Source: an uncultured Clostridia bacterium | GTDB lineage: Bacteria > Bacillota > Clostridia > Christensenellales > Borkfalkiaceae | Direction of reading: 5' to 3' | Assembly (NCBI GenBank): GCA_944337235.1 | Contig: CALVLK010000011.1 | Coordinates: forward strand, 1 to 46,631 | DNA length: 46,631 bases | In this document: positions 7,706 through 14,637 of the stretch, one piece after another | Layout: each line of letters opens with the position of its first letter | Numbering within the stretch: the stretch's first letter is position 1 | Notes under the pieces: model-generated | What the model saw: only the letters and a program-made list of their open reading frames with translations | The model's database searches: none | Told to the model about the DNA's origin: nothing | Made by a program: the position numbers and the translations under genes

Positions 7706-8376
7706 AGGAACTTTGGGAGAAATTGAAGCGCAAAGATGCGCTCTATCCCATCTTGTGCGGCATCGTATTCGTGCTGCTGCTTGTGATCGATCTTGTCAGC
7801 AAGGCATGGGCTGCAAACGCCGCAGGGGGCGTGGAGGGCACATTGCTCTTTACGCTCATTCCGCATCTCATCTATTTCCGCTATGCGGAGAATACGGGGA
7901 CGGCGTTCGGCATGTGGGACGATAATCCCACCATGATGGCGGTCGTGACGGTGATCACCGTGCTGATGATCGCGGCGGTCGTCGTGCTGTTCTTTACGTT
8001 TTTCAAAAACAACCGCCCCATCCGCATGGCGCTTGCCGTCATCGAGGCGGGCGCGATCGGCAATTTGATCGATCGGCTGTTTCTCGGCTATGTGCGCGAC
8101 TTCGTCGATGTCTCCGCGTTCGGCTTCGGCATCTGCAACATCGCCGACTTTTGCGTGACGTTCGGCGCCGCCGTGCTCATCTTCTGTCTGCTCTTTATCG
8201 GAAAGGACGCCCTGTTCCCGCTCAAAAAGAAGTGGCGGGAGGAGGCAAAGGCGCAGGAATTGCGCAAAGAGCAGGAAAAGGAAGGCGGGGGCAAAGAGCC
8301 GCCAGTCTCTTCCGACGGCGCGCAGGCGGAAGAGGAGCCCCGCAGCCGGGAAGACGGCAAAGGGGATCATGAATAG
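7702..8376 (+). CDS. lspA: lipoprotein signal peptidase (signal peptidase II)
   Basis: Membrane aspartyl protease that removes the signal peptide from diacylated prolipoproteins, acting after Lgt. Four membrane helices are visible. Conserved blocks are ENTGTAFG (residues 63-70), GNLIDR (120-125), RDFVD with catalytic Asp133, and NIADF with catalytic Asp149; the spacing matches E. coli Asp124 and Asp143. At 224 residues it is longer than usual, because of a hydrophilic Lys/Glu-rich C-terminal tail of about 50 residues. Start ATGA overlaps the previous stop and its end overlaps the next gene by 8 bp. Confidence 0.95.
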   Translation: MKELWEKLKRKDALYPILCGIVFVLLLVIDLVSKAWAANAAGGVEGTLLFTLIPHLIYFRYAENTGTAFGMWDDNPTMMAVVTVITVLMIAAVVVLFFTFFKNNRPIRMALAVIEAGAIGNLIDRLFLGYVRDFVDVSAFGFGICNIADFCVTFGAAVLIFCLLFIGKDALFPLKKKWREEAKAQELRKEQEKEGGGKEPPVSSDGAQAEEEPRSREDGKGDHE

Positions 8377-9277
8377 GCAGAGTTTCACGGCGCAGGCGGC
8401 GGGGCGCGTCGATCTTTATGTCAGCGAAATGACCGCGCTCACGCGTTCGGCGGTGAAGCGGCTTGCCGACGAAGGGCACGTTCTGGTGAACGGCGCCGCG
8501 GTGCGTGCGGGGCATATGCTGCGCGCAGGCGACACTGTTGCGGTGGAGATCCCCGATCCGAAGCCCATCGAGGCACGCGCGGAGGATATCTCCATCGACA
8601 TTGTCTACGAGGACGACGACATCGCCGTGATCAACAAACCGCAGGGCATGACCGTGCATGCGGGCAACGGCAACTATGAAGGAACGCTCGTCAACGCGCT
8701 GCTCTTTCACCTGAAGAGCTTAAGCGGCATCAACGGCGCATTGCGTCCCGGCATCGTGCATCGCATCGATAAGGATACCTCCGGTCTGCTCGTCGTGGCA
8801 AAGAACGACGCGGCGCACCTTTCCCTGTCCGCCCAGATCGCGGACAAGACCTGCCGCAGGGAGTATCTTGCCCTGCTCGAGGGCGTGCTCAAAGAGGATG
8901 ATGGCAGGATCGTGACGCAGATCGGGCGCAATTCGCACAACCGGCTGCAGATGGCAGTCCTGCCGCCCCCCAAGGGGAGGCGCGCAGAGACGTTTTTTCA
9001 TGTAGAGGAGCGCTATGCGCACAACACGCTCGTGCGTTTTGTGCTCGCCACGGGGCGCACCCATCAGATCCGCGTACACGCGCAGTATCTGCATCATCCC
9101 GTCGTGGGCGACCCCGTCTACGGCTATCAGAAGCAGCGGTTCGCGCTTGCGGGGCAGTTGCTGCACGCGTGTAAGTTGGAGCTGACCCATCCCGTCACGG
9201 GGGAGCGGATGTCTTTTTCCGCGCCCCTGCCCGCCTATTTTGAGGCGGTGCTCAGGATCGTCAGACAAGATCGTTAG
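8369..9277 (+). CDS. RluA/RluD-family pseudouridine synthase
   Basis: Converts uridine to pseudouridine in RNA, probably 23S rRNA. It has 302 residues. An N-terminal S4 RNA-binding domain (about residues 10-70, LTRSAVKRLADEGHVLVNG) is followed by the catalytic domain. That domain carries the motif HRIDKDTSGLLVVAKN, whose Asp is the family nucleophile, and a later GRTHQIRVH block. Domain order and operon position beside lspA match the Gram-positive RluD/YlyB group; which uridines it modifies cannot be told from sequence. It overlaps lspA by 8 bp, and pyrR follows after 12 bp. Confidence 0.93.
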   Translation: MNRQSFTAQAAGRVDLYVSEMTALTRSAVKRLADEGHVLVNGAAVRAGHMLRAGDTVAVEIPDPKPIEARAEDISIDIVYEDDDIAVINKPQGMTVHAGNGNYEGTLVNALLFHLKSLSGINGALRPGIVHRIDKDTSGLLVVAKNDAAHLSLSAQIADKTCRREYLALLEGVLKEDDGRIVTQIGRNSHNRLQMAVLPPPKGRRAETFFHVEERYAHNTLVRFVLATGRTHQIRVHAQYLHHPVVGDPVYGYQKQRFALAGQLLHACKLELTHPVTGERMSFSAPLPAYFEAVLRIVRQDR

Positions 9278-9289
9278 AAAGGAGAGGAT

Positions 9290-9859
9290 ATGAAGACCAT
9301 TCTCGACGAACAGGCGCTTTCCCGCGTCATACGCCGCCTTGCCATGCAGATCTCGGAGGGTGCGCACGGCAAGCCGTTTGCGCTTGTCGGCATCCGCACG
9401 CGCGGCGTCATTCTGGCGCGCAGGATCGGGCATGAACTTGCGCGCATCGAGGGCATGGACGTCCCGCTCGGGATCCTGGATATCGCGCTCTACCGCGACG
9501 ATCTGCTGCTTGGCAGCTGCGACGCCGTGTTCAAGGGCAGTGAAATGGATTTTGAGATCGACGGAAAGAACATTGTACTCTGCGACGACGTGCTCTATAC
9601 GGGCAGGACGGTGCGTGCGGCGCTCTCGGCGCTCGCCGCAATGGGCCGTGCAGACAGCATACGGCTTGCCTGCCTTGCAGACCGCGGTCACAGAGAGCTT
9701 CCGTTCTCCGCCGACTATATCGGGAAAAACATACCGACTGCGCGCGCGGAGCGCGTTCTGGTCCACTTCCGCGAGACGGACGGCGAAGACGGCGTGTTCC
9801 TTGTTAGGCCGGAGCAGGACGCAACCACGATATCAAAAGAAACGGAGCGCAGCATATGA
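9290..9859 (+). CDS. pyrR: PyrR, pyr attenuation regulator / uracil phosphoribosyltransferase
   Basis: The PyrR family couples UMP sensing to attenuation of pyrimidine genes and has uracil phosphoribosyltransferase activity. It has 189 residues. The PRPP-binding motif VLCDDVLYTGRTVRAAL lies at about residues 100-116. GIRTRGVILARRI near the N-terminus and LADRGHRELPF later are typical of PyrR. A GAAAGGAG-like ribosome binding site precedes the ATG. No pyr biosynthesis genes or obvious PyrR-binding loops are nearby, so it would act on genes elsewhere. It overlaps der by 4 bp. Confidence 0.92.
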   Translation: MKTILDEQALSRVIRRLAMQISEGAHGKPFALVGIRTRGVILARRIGHELARIEGMDVPLGILDIALYRDDLLLGSCDAVFKGSEMDFEIDGKNIVLCDDVLYTGRTVRAALSALAAMGRADSIRLACLADRGHRELPFSADYIGKNIPTARAERVLVHFRETDGEDGVFLVRPEQDATTISKETERSI

Positions 9860-11163
9860 GCAATACCATTGCGATCGTCGGCAGGCCAAACGTCGGCAAG
9901 AGCACATTTTTCAATAAGGTAGCAGGCAGGCGCATCTCCATCACGGAGAATCGCCCGGGCGTCACGCGCGACCGCATCTATGCCTCCGCTGAATGGCGGG
10001 GCAAGGCGTTCACGCTCATCGACACGGGCGGGATCGAACTCAAGAGCGAGGACACGATGTGGCGCGAGATCGCGCTGCAGGCGAAGCTTGCCGTCGAGAC
10101 GGCGGACGTCATCCTCTTTTTCGTGGACGGAAAGGAGGGGCTGACTTCCTCCGATTACGACGTTGCGGACTATCTTCGCCGCAGCAAAAAGCCCGTTGTG
10201 CTTGTGGTCAACAAGGTGGACGAATATTCGCCCGACAAGGTCTTTGAATATTATTCGCTCGGGCTGGGGGAGCCGTATGCCGTCTCCTCCGAGCATTCGC
10301 GGGGCATCGGCGACGTGCTCGATAAGGCGATCGAGAGCTTCTCCTATGGAGAGGAAGAGGAGAGCGACCGCCTGAAGATCGCCTTTGTGGGCAAGCCCAA
10401 CGCGGGCAAGAGCTCCATCGTCAACCGCATTTTAGGGCAGCAGCGCACCATCGTCACGGAGATCGCGGGCACCACGCGCGACGCGATCGACACCCCGTTC
10501 GAGCTGGACGGCAACAAATATACCATCATCGATACGGCGGGCATGCGCCGCAAGCGCTCGGTGGAGGACGACGTGGAATATTATTCCGTGCTGCGCGCCT
10601 TCGAGGCGATCCGCCGTGCCGACGTCGTCATGCTCGTCGTGGACAGCCACGAGGGGATGACCGAGCAGGACGTGCGCATCATCGGCACCGTGCACGAGGA
10701 GGGGAAGCCCTCCGTCGTCGTCATGAACAAATGGGATCTTATCGAAAAGGATACGCACACCGTCAACCGCTTCGAGGAGAAGCTCAAAGAGGATCTCAAG
10801 TTCATGGATTACTATAAGTCGGTCTATGTGTCCGCAAAGAGCGGGCAGCGCATCGACAGGCTGCTCTCGCTTGCGCGCGAGGTCTATCGGAACGCCTCGC
10901 AGCGCGTGCAGACGGGCGCGCTCAACGACCTTCTGACGGACGCCATGCGCGTCTCGGAGCCGCCCTCTTACCAGGGCAGGCGCCTGAAGCTGTACTACGC
11001 CTCGCAGGTGAGCGTATGCCCGCCCGTGTTCGTACTCATGGTCAACGACGAGACGCTCTTGCATTTCTCCTACGCGCGCTATCTTGAGAACGTCATCCGC
11101 GGCGCATACGATTTCTCGGGTACGCCCATCAGGATCCAGGTGCGCAGCAAGAAGGACGACTGA
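9856..11163 (+). CDS. der: ribosome-assembly GTPase Der (EngA)
   Basis: Essential double-GTPase needed for 50S subunit assembly. It has 435 residues, the normal length. The first G domain has GRPNVGKSTF (G1), DTGG (G3) and NKVD (G4). The second has GKPNAGKSS, DTAG and NKWD. A C-terminal KH-like domain ends near KKDD. Start ATGA overlaps the pyrR stop. Confidence 0.96.
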   Translation: MSNTIAIVGRPNVGKSTFFNKVAGRRISITENRPGVTRDRIYASAEWRGKAFTLIDTGGIELKSEDTMWREIALQAKLAVETADVILFFVDGKEGLTSSDYDVADYLRRSKKPVVLVVNKVDEYSPDKVFEYYSLGLGEPYAVSSEHSRGIGDVLDKAIESFSYGEEEESDRLKIAFVGKPNAGKSSIVNRILGQQRTIVTEIAGTTRDAIDTPFELDGNKYTIIDTAGMRRKRSVEDDVEYYSVLRAFEAIRRADVVMLVVDSHEGMTEQDVRIIGTVHEEGKPSVVVMNKWDLIEKDTHTVNRFEEKLKEDLKFMDYYKSVYVSAKSGQRIDRLLSLAREVYRNASQRVQTGALNDLLTDAMRVSEPPSYQGRRLKLYYASQVSVCPPVFVLMVNDETLLHFSYARYLENVIRGAYDFSGTPIRIQVRSKKDD

Positions 11164-11192
11164 GCGAAATATACAACGAAGAGGGATGCGGA

Positions 11193-11948
11193 ATGAGAGA
11201 ACTTGTCTTTTCGGAGCATTGGTACTGGTTCGTCGTTGCGGCGATCGTGTGCTATTTCATCGGCTGCTTCAACTTTGCCGTGCTCATTGCCAAATTCAAA
11301 CATAAGGACGTGCACAAGATCGGCAGCGGCAACCCCGGCACAATGAATATCAGCCGTGAATTCGGGCTCAAGGTCGGGTTGATCAACTTTCTGCTCGACG
11401 CCTGCAAGGGGGGCGTGCCCGCGCTGATCAGTTATTTTGTATTCCGCGGCTATGTCTTTGCGGGCACGGATGTCATCGTATCGGACTTTACGCGCTATTT
11501 CTGCGGCCTGTTCGTCATCATCGGGCACATCTATCCCGTCACCATGAAGTTTCAGGGCGGGAAGGGCATCGCCTCCACGCTCGGCCTGTTCTGGTTCTGC
11601 ATCTCGTGTGAAAATCCGTGGTATATCCTCGTCACATTCCTCTGTCTGGTCTGCGTTCTGGGGTATATCGCCTGGACGGAGTGGGGATCGATGGGCTCTC
11701 TGCTCGGCGTGACGGGGTTCAGCATCTGGCAGGGCGTCGAGTTCTATCTGCGCTATCTTGCAGACGGTTCCGTCGGCTCCGGCGCGCGTACGGCTTGGGT
11801 CGCCGCGCTGTTCTTTCTGCTGTTCGCCCTCAACTTTCTTACCTGGTTTGCCCATCGTAAAAACCTCGTGCGGCTGTATGCGGGCGAGGAGCACCGCACG
11901 TCCGTCAAGAAGCTGTCGCACGGAAGGCGGGGCACGCAGAACATGTAG
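11193..11948 (+). CDS. plsY: glycerol-3-phosphate acyltransferase PlsY
   Basis: Membrane acyltransferase that makes lysophosphatidate from acyl-phosphate and glycerol-3-phosphate, the first step of phospholipid synthesis. Family motifs are seen in order: GSGNPGTMN (usual form GSGNPGATN), LLDACKGG, and GHIYPVTMKFQGGKGIAST. There are five or more membrane segments. At 251 residues it is about 50 longer than typical PlsY, through a longer central loop and tail. It follows der by 29 bp, and der-plsY adjacency is common in Firmicutes. Confidence 0.92.
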   Translation: MRELVFSEHWYWFVVAAIVCYFIGCFNFAVLIAKFKHKDVHKIGSGNPGTMNISREFGLKVGLINFLLDACKGGVPALISYFVFRGYVFAGTDVIVSDFTRYFCGLFVIIGHIYPVTMKFQGGKGIASTLGLFWFCISCENPWYILVTFLCLVCVLGYIAWTEWGSMGSLLGVTGFSIWQGVEFYLRYLADGSVGSGARTAWVAALFFLLFALNFLTWFAHRKNLVRLYAGEEHRTSVKKLSHGRRGTQNM

Positions 11949-12027
11949 GGCGGCGCACTTCGGAACATCATTGTGCCGCATTTGATCGGAGAAGGACAGA
12001 ACGGGCCGACGCCCGAAGGAAGGAGAT

Positions 12028-13605
12028 ATGTTACAGGTCAACCACGTCAGTTTACAATTTGGCAGCAAAAAGCTGTTCGAGGACGTCAACCTCAAATTTA
12101 CAAACGGAAATTGCTACGGCATCATCGGTGCAAACGGCGCCGGAAAGAGCACGTTTTTAAAGGTGCTCTCGGGTGAGATCGAGCCAAACAAGGGCGACGT
12201 CTCGCTCGGCAAGAACGAGCGCATGTCCGTGCTTGCACAAAATCAGAACAAATTCGACTCCGAGACGGTGCGCCGCACCGTCATGCTCGGGCACAAGCGC
12301 CTTGTCGACATCTTGGACGAGAAGGACGCGCTGTATGCGCATACGGAATTTACCGAGGAGGACGGCGTGCGCGCCTCGGAGCTGGAGAGCGAGTTCGCCG
12401 AACTCGGCGGTTGGGAGGCAGAGAGCGAGGCAGAGACGCTTCTGAACGAGCTTGATATCCCGCCCAAACTGCACGACAAGCGCATGGGCGAGCTCGATCC
12501 CAAGGAGAAGGTGCGCGTGCTTTTGGCGCAGGCGCTCTTCGGCAACCCCGACGTGCTGCTCCTGGACGAGCCGACCAACAACCTCGACTTGAAAACGGTG
12601 CGCTGGCTGGAAAATTATCTGCTCGACTTTGAAAATACCATCATCATCGTATCGCACAACCGGCACTTCCTGAACAAGGTGTGCACCCACATCTGCGATG
12701 TCGATTTCGGCAAGATCAACCTCTATCTGGGCAACTACGATTTCTGGTACCAGACCTCGCAGCTGCTTGCCCGTCAGCAGCGCGACGCCAACAAAAAGGC
12801 AGAGCAGCGCGCGCAGGAGCTCAAGGAGTTCATCGCACGCTTTGCGGCAAACGCGAGTAAGTCCCGCCAGGCAACGTCGCGGAAGAAGGAACTCGAAAAG
12901 CTCACCATCTCCGACTTTCAGCCCTCGCTGCGCAAATACCCCTTCATCGACTTCAAGTACGAGCGGGAGATCGGCAACGATATCCTCTCCGTCGAGGGGC
13001 TGAGCAAGGAGGGCTACTTCCAGGACGTCAGCTTTACCGTGCAGAAGGGAGATAAGATCGGCATCGTCGGGAACAAGTCCACGGCGATCACCATGCTCTA
13101 CGAGATCCTCACGGGCAGGCAGCAGCCGGACGAGGGGACGATCAAGTGGGGCAAGACCATCTCCTATTCCTATTTCCCCACCAACAACAGCGAGTATTTC
13201 GACGGCTGCGATCTCACGCTGGTGCAGTGGCTTTCGCAGTTCTCCAAGGATCATTACGAAGAATACCTGCGCGGATGGCTGGGCAGGATGCTGTTCTCGG
13301 GCGAAGAGGCGCTTAAGAGCGCAAAGGTGCTCTCCGGCGGTGAAAAGGTACGCTGCATGCTCGCCAAAATGATGCTCGAGGGCGGGAACTTCCTCATCTT
13401 CGACGAGCCGACCAACCACCTCGATCTGGAATCGATCACCGCACTCAACAACGGGCTCACGGCATTCAAGGGCTGTATGCTGCTCACTTCGCACGATCAG
13501 GAACTCATGAATACGGCGTGCAACCGCATCATCGTCATCAACTACACGAAGGAGTACGACAAGCGCATCACCTTCGATGAGTATATCGACAGCGTCAACG
13601 GCTGA
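12028..13605 (+). CDS. ABC-F ATPase, YbiT/YkpA type, with one degenerate ATP site
   Basis: Soluble tandem-ATPase protein of the ABC-F class, which acts on ribosomes; 525 residues. NBD1 has an intact Walker A (GANGAGKST, about residues 35-43) and Walker B (LLLDEPTNNLD). Its signature reads LDPKEK where LSGGEK is expected. NBD2 has an intact signature (LSGGEKVRC) and Walker B (LIFDEPTNHLD), but its Walker A reads GIVGNKSTAITML. Aligned with remembered YkpA-type sequences (VGxNELAKTTL), the lysine position is Ile. Both defects fall in the same composite site. The start has a GGAAGGAG site. It is the last gene of the lgt operon, before a strong terminator. Confidence 0.9.
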   Translation: MLQVNHVSLQFGSKKLFEDVNLKFTNGNCYGIIGANGAGKSTFLKVLSGEIEPNKGDVSLGKNERMSVLAQNQNKFDSETVRRTVMLGHKRLVDILDEKDALYAHTEFTEEDGVRASELESEFAELGGWEAESEAETLLNELDIPPKLHDKRMGELDPKEKVRVLLAQALFGNPDVLLLDEPTNNLDLKTVRWLENYLLDFENTIIIVSHNRHFLNKVCTHICDVDFGKINLYLGNYDFWYQTSQLLARQQRDANKKAEQRAQELKEFIARFAANASKSRQATSRKKELEKLTISDFQPSLRKYPFIDFKYEREIGNDILSVEGLSKEGYFQDVSFTVQKGDKIGIVGNKSTAITMLYEILTGRQQPDEGTIKWGKTISYSYFPTNNSEYFDGCDLTLVQWLSQFSKDHYEEYLRGWLGRMLFSGEEALKSAKVLSGGEKVRCMLAKMMLEGGNFLIFDEPTNHLDLESITALNNGLTAFKGCMLLTSHDQELMNTACNRIIVINYTKEYDKRITFDEYIDSVNG

Positions 13606-13615
13606 AGGCATACGC

Positions 13616-13649
13616 GGCGCGGCCCAGAACAGGGCCGCGCCTCTTTTTT
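13616..13649 (+). terminator. terminator of the lgt-abcF operon
   Basis: Perfect 10-bp stem GGCGCGGCCC / GGGCCGCGCC (13616-13625 with 13632-13641), six-base loop, then CT and six T. Confidence 0.95.
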
Positions 13650-13677
13650 GACAAGCTTCCCGATTTATTTTCATAAT
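13648..13677 (+). promoter_or_regulatory. possible distal promoter of the spo0A-like gene
   Basis: TTGACA at 13648-13653 and CATAAT at 13672-13677 with 18-bp spacing. It overlaps the T-run of the preceding terminator. Confidence 0.45.
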
Positions 13678-13685
13678 TCGACGAA
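13677..13685. promoter_or_regulatory. possible 0A box
   Basis: TTCGACGAA matches the Spo0A box (TTYGACAAA in this orientation) at 8 of 9 positions. It lies between the two candidate promoters of the Spo0A homologue, suggesting autoregulation. Confidence 0.4.
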
Positions 13686-13723
13686 ATATGAAAAAAATTC
13701 GGATATTTATTTACAAAAATAGC

Positions 13724-13752
13724 TTTACATTTACAAAATTTTGATTTATAAT
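13724..13752 (+). promoter_or_regulatory. proximal promoter of the spo0A-like gene
   Basis: TTTACA at 13724-13729 and TATAAT at 13747-13752 with a 17-bp spacer. TTTACA occurs three times between 13709 and 13737. Confidence 0.75.
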
Positions 13753-13783
13753 GGGAGAAAATTCAGAAAAGGGAGTACCCATT

Positions 13784-14539
13784 ATGAAACAAGTTGAAAT
13801 TCTCATACTCGAGAGCAACGATGCCTTTGTACGGGAGCTGAAGGATCAGCTGGGATCACGGGAAGAGTTTCACATCTGCGGCGTGTCGGGGGATGGCAAA
13901 GAGGGGCTGGAATTATTGCGCAGCTGCAATCCCGGCGTCGTCATTTTAAGTCTGTTACTGAAGAATCTCGACGGGCTGACCGTACTCGAAACGGCACACC
14001 GCGAAGAGTGTAAGGCAGAGTTTATCGTGATGGGAAATTTCGCAGACGACAAGATCATCAACCGCGCCATCGAGCTTGGGGCACGGTATTATCTGATGAA
14101 GCCTGTCAGTGCGTCCGTCGTGGCGGACCGTGCGGCAGAGCTTGTCGAGCCTTCGCCCGTCCGCGAGGCGGTGGAGCGCCGCCGCGCCGGCTCTATGGAC
14201 GAGCGCATCAGCAATATCTTCATCTCCATCGGCATCCCGCCGCATATCAAGGGGTATGCCTATCTTCGCGAGGCGATCAAGATGGCGGTCAACGATCCGC
14301 ACGTCATCAACAACGTGACCAAGGGGCTCTATCCCGTCATCGGCGAGACCTTTCAGACGACGGCGAGCAAGGTGGAGCGCGCCATCCGCCACGCCATTGA
14401 GGTGGCGTGGAACCGCGGCAGGACGGACGCCGTCAACGCCATCTTCGGCGCGAGGGTATATATCGGCTCCGAAAAGCCCACCAACAGCGAATTTATCGCG
14501 CTCGTCGCCGATAAGCTCATCCTTGAAAACATGGGCTGA
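13784..14539 (+). CDS. spo0A: Spo0A homologue with a degenerate receiver domain
   Basis: Response-regulator-type transcription factor, 251 residues. The C-terminal part (about 145-251) is a clear Spo0A DNA-binding domain: IGIPPHIKGYAYLREAI, TTASKVERAIRHAIEVAW and KPTNSEFIALVADKL. The receiver aligns without gaps to B. subtilis Spo0A, but key residues are changed. Asp10-Asp11 become Glu10-Ser11, the phosphoacceptor Asp56 becomes Ser56 (VILSLLLKNLDG), and Thr84 becomes Gly84. Lys106 is kept. By sequence it cannot be phosphorylated at the usual site. The start at 13784 has GGGAG upstream; an in-frame ATG at 13751 overlaps the promoter. No spo0IVB-like gene precedes it. Confidence 0.9.
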   Translation: MKQVEILILESNDAFVRELKDQLGSREEFHICGVSGDGKEGLELLRSCNPGVVILSLLLKNLDGLTVLETAHREECKAEFIVMGNFADDKIINRAIELGARYYLMKPVSASVVADRAAELVEPSPVREAVERRRAGSMDERISNIFISIGIPPHIKGYAYLREAIKMAVNDPHVINNVTKGLYPVIGETFQTTASKVERAIRHAIEVAWNRGRTDAVNAIFGARVYIGSEKPTNSEFIALVADKLILENMG

Positions 14540-14583
14540 ACGGGCTCCGATTCCCGAAAAGAACAAACCGCGCGCCGAATCAC

Positions 14584-14612
14584 TTGACAATCTTTTGGCG
14601 GAATATTACAAT
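14584..14612 (+). promoter_or_regulatory. aspS promoter
   Basis: TTGACA at 14584-14589 and TACAAT at 14607-14612 with 17-bp spacing. No T-box leader fits in the short 5' region. Confidence 0.85.
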
Positions 14613-14637
14613 AAAAGAAAAAACGAAGGAACGGAAT

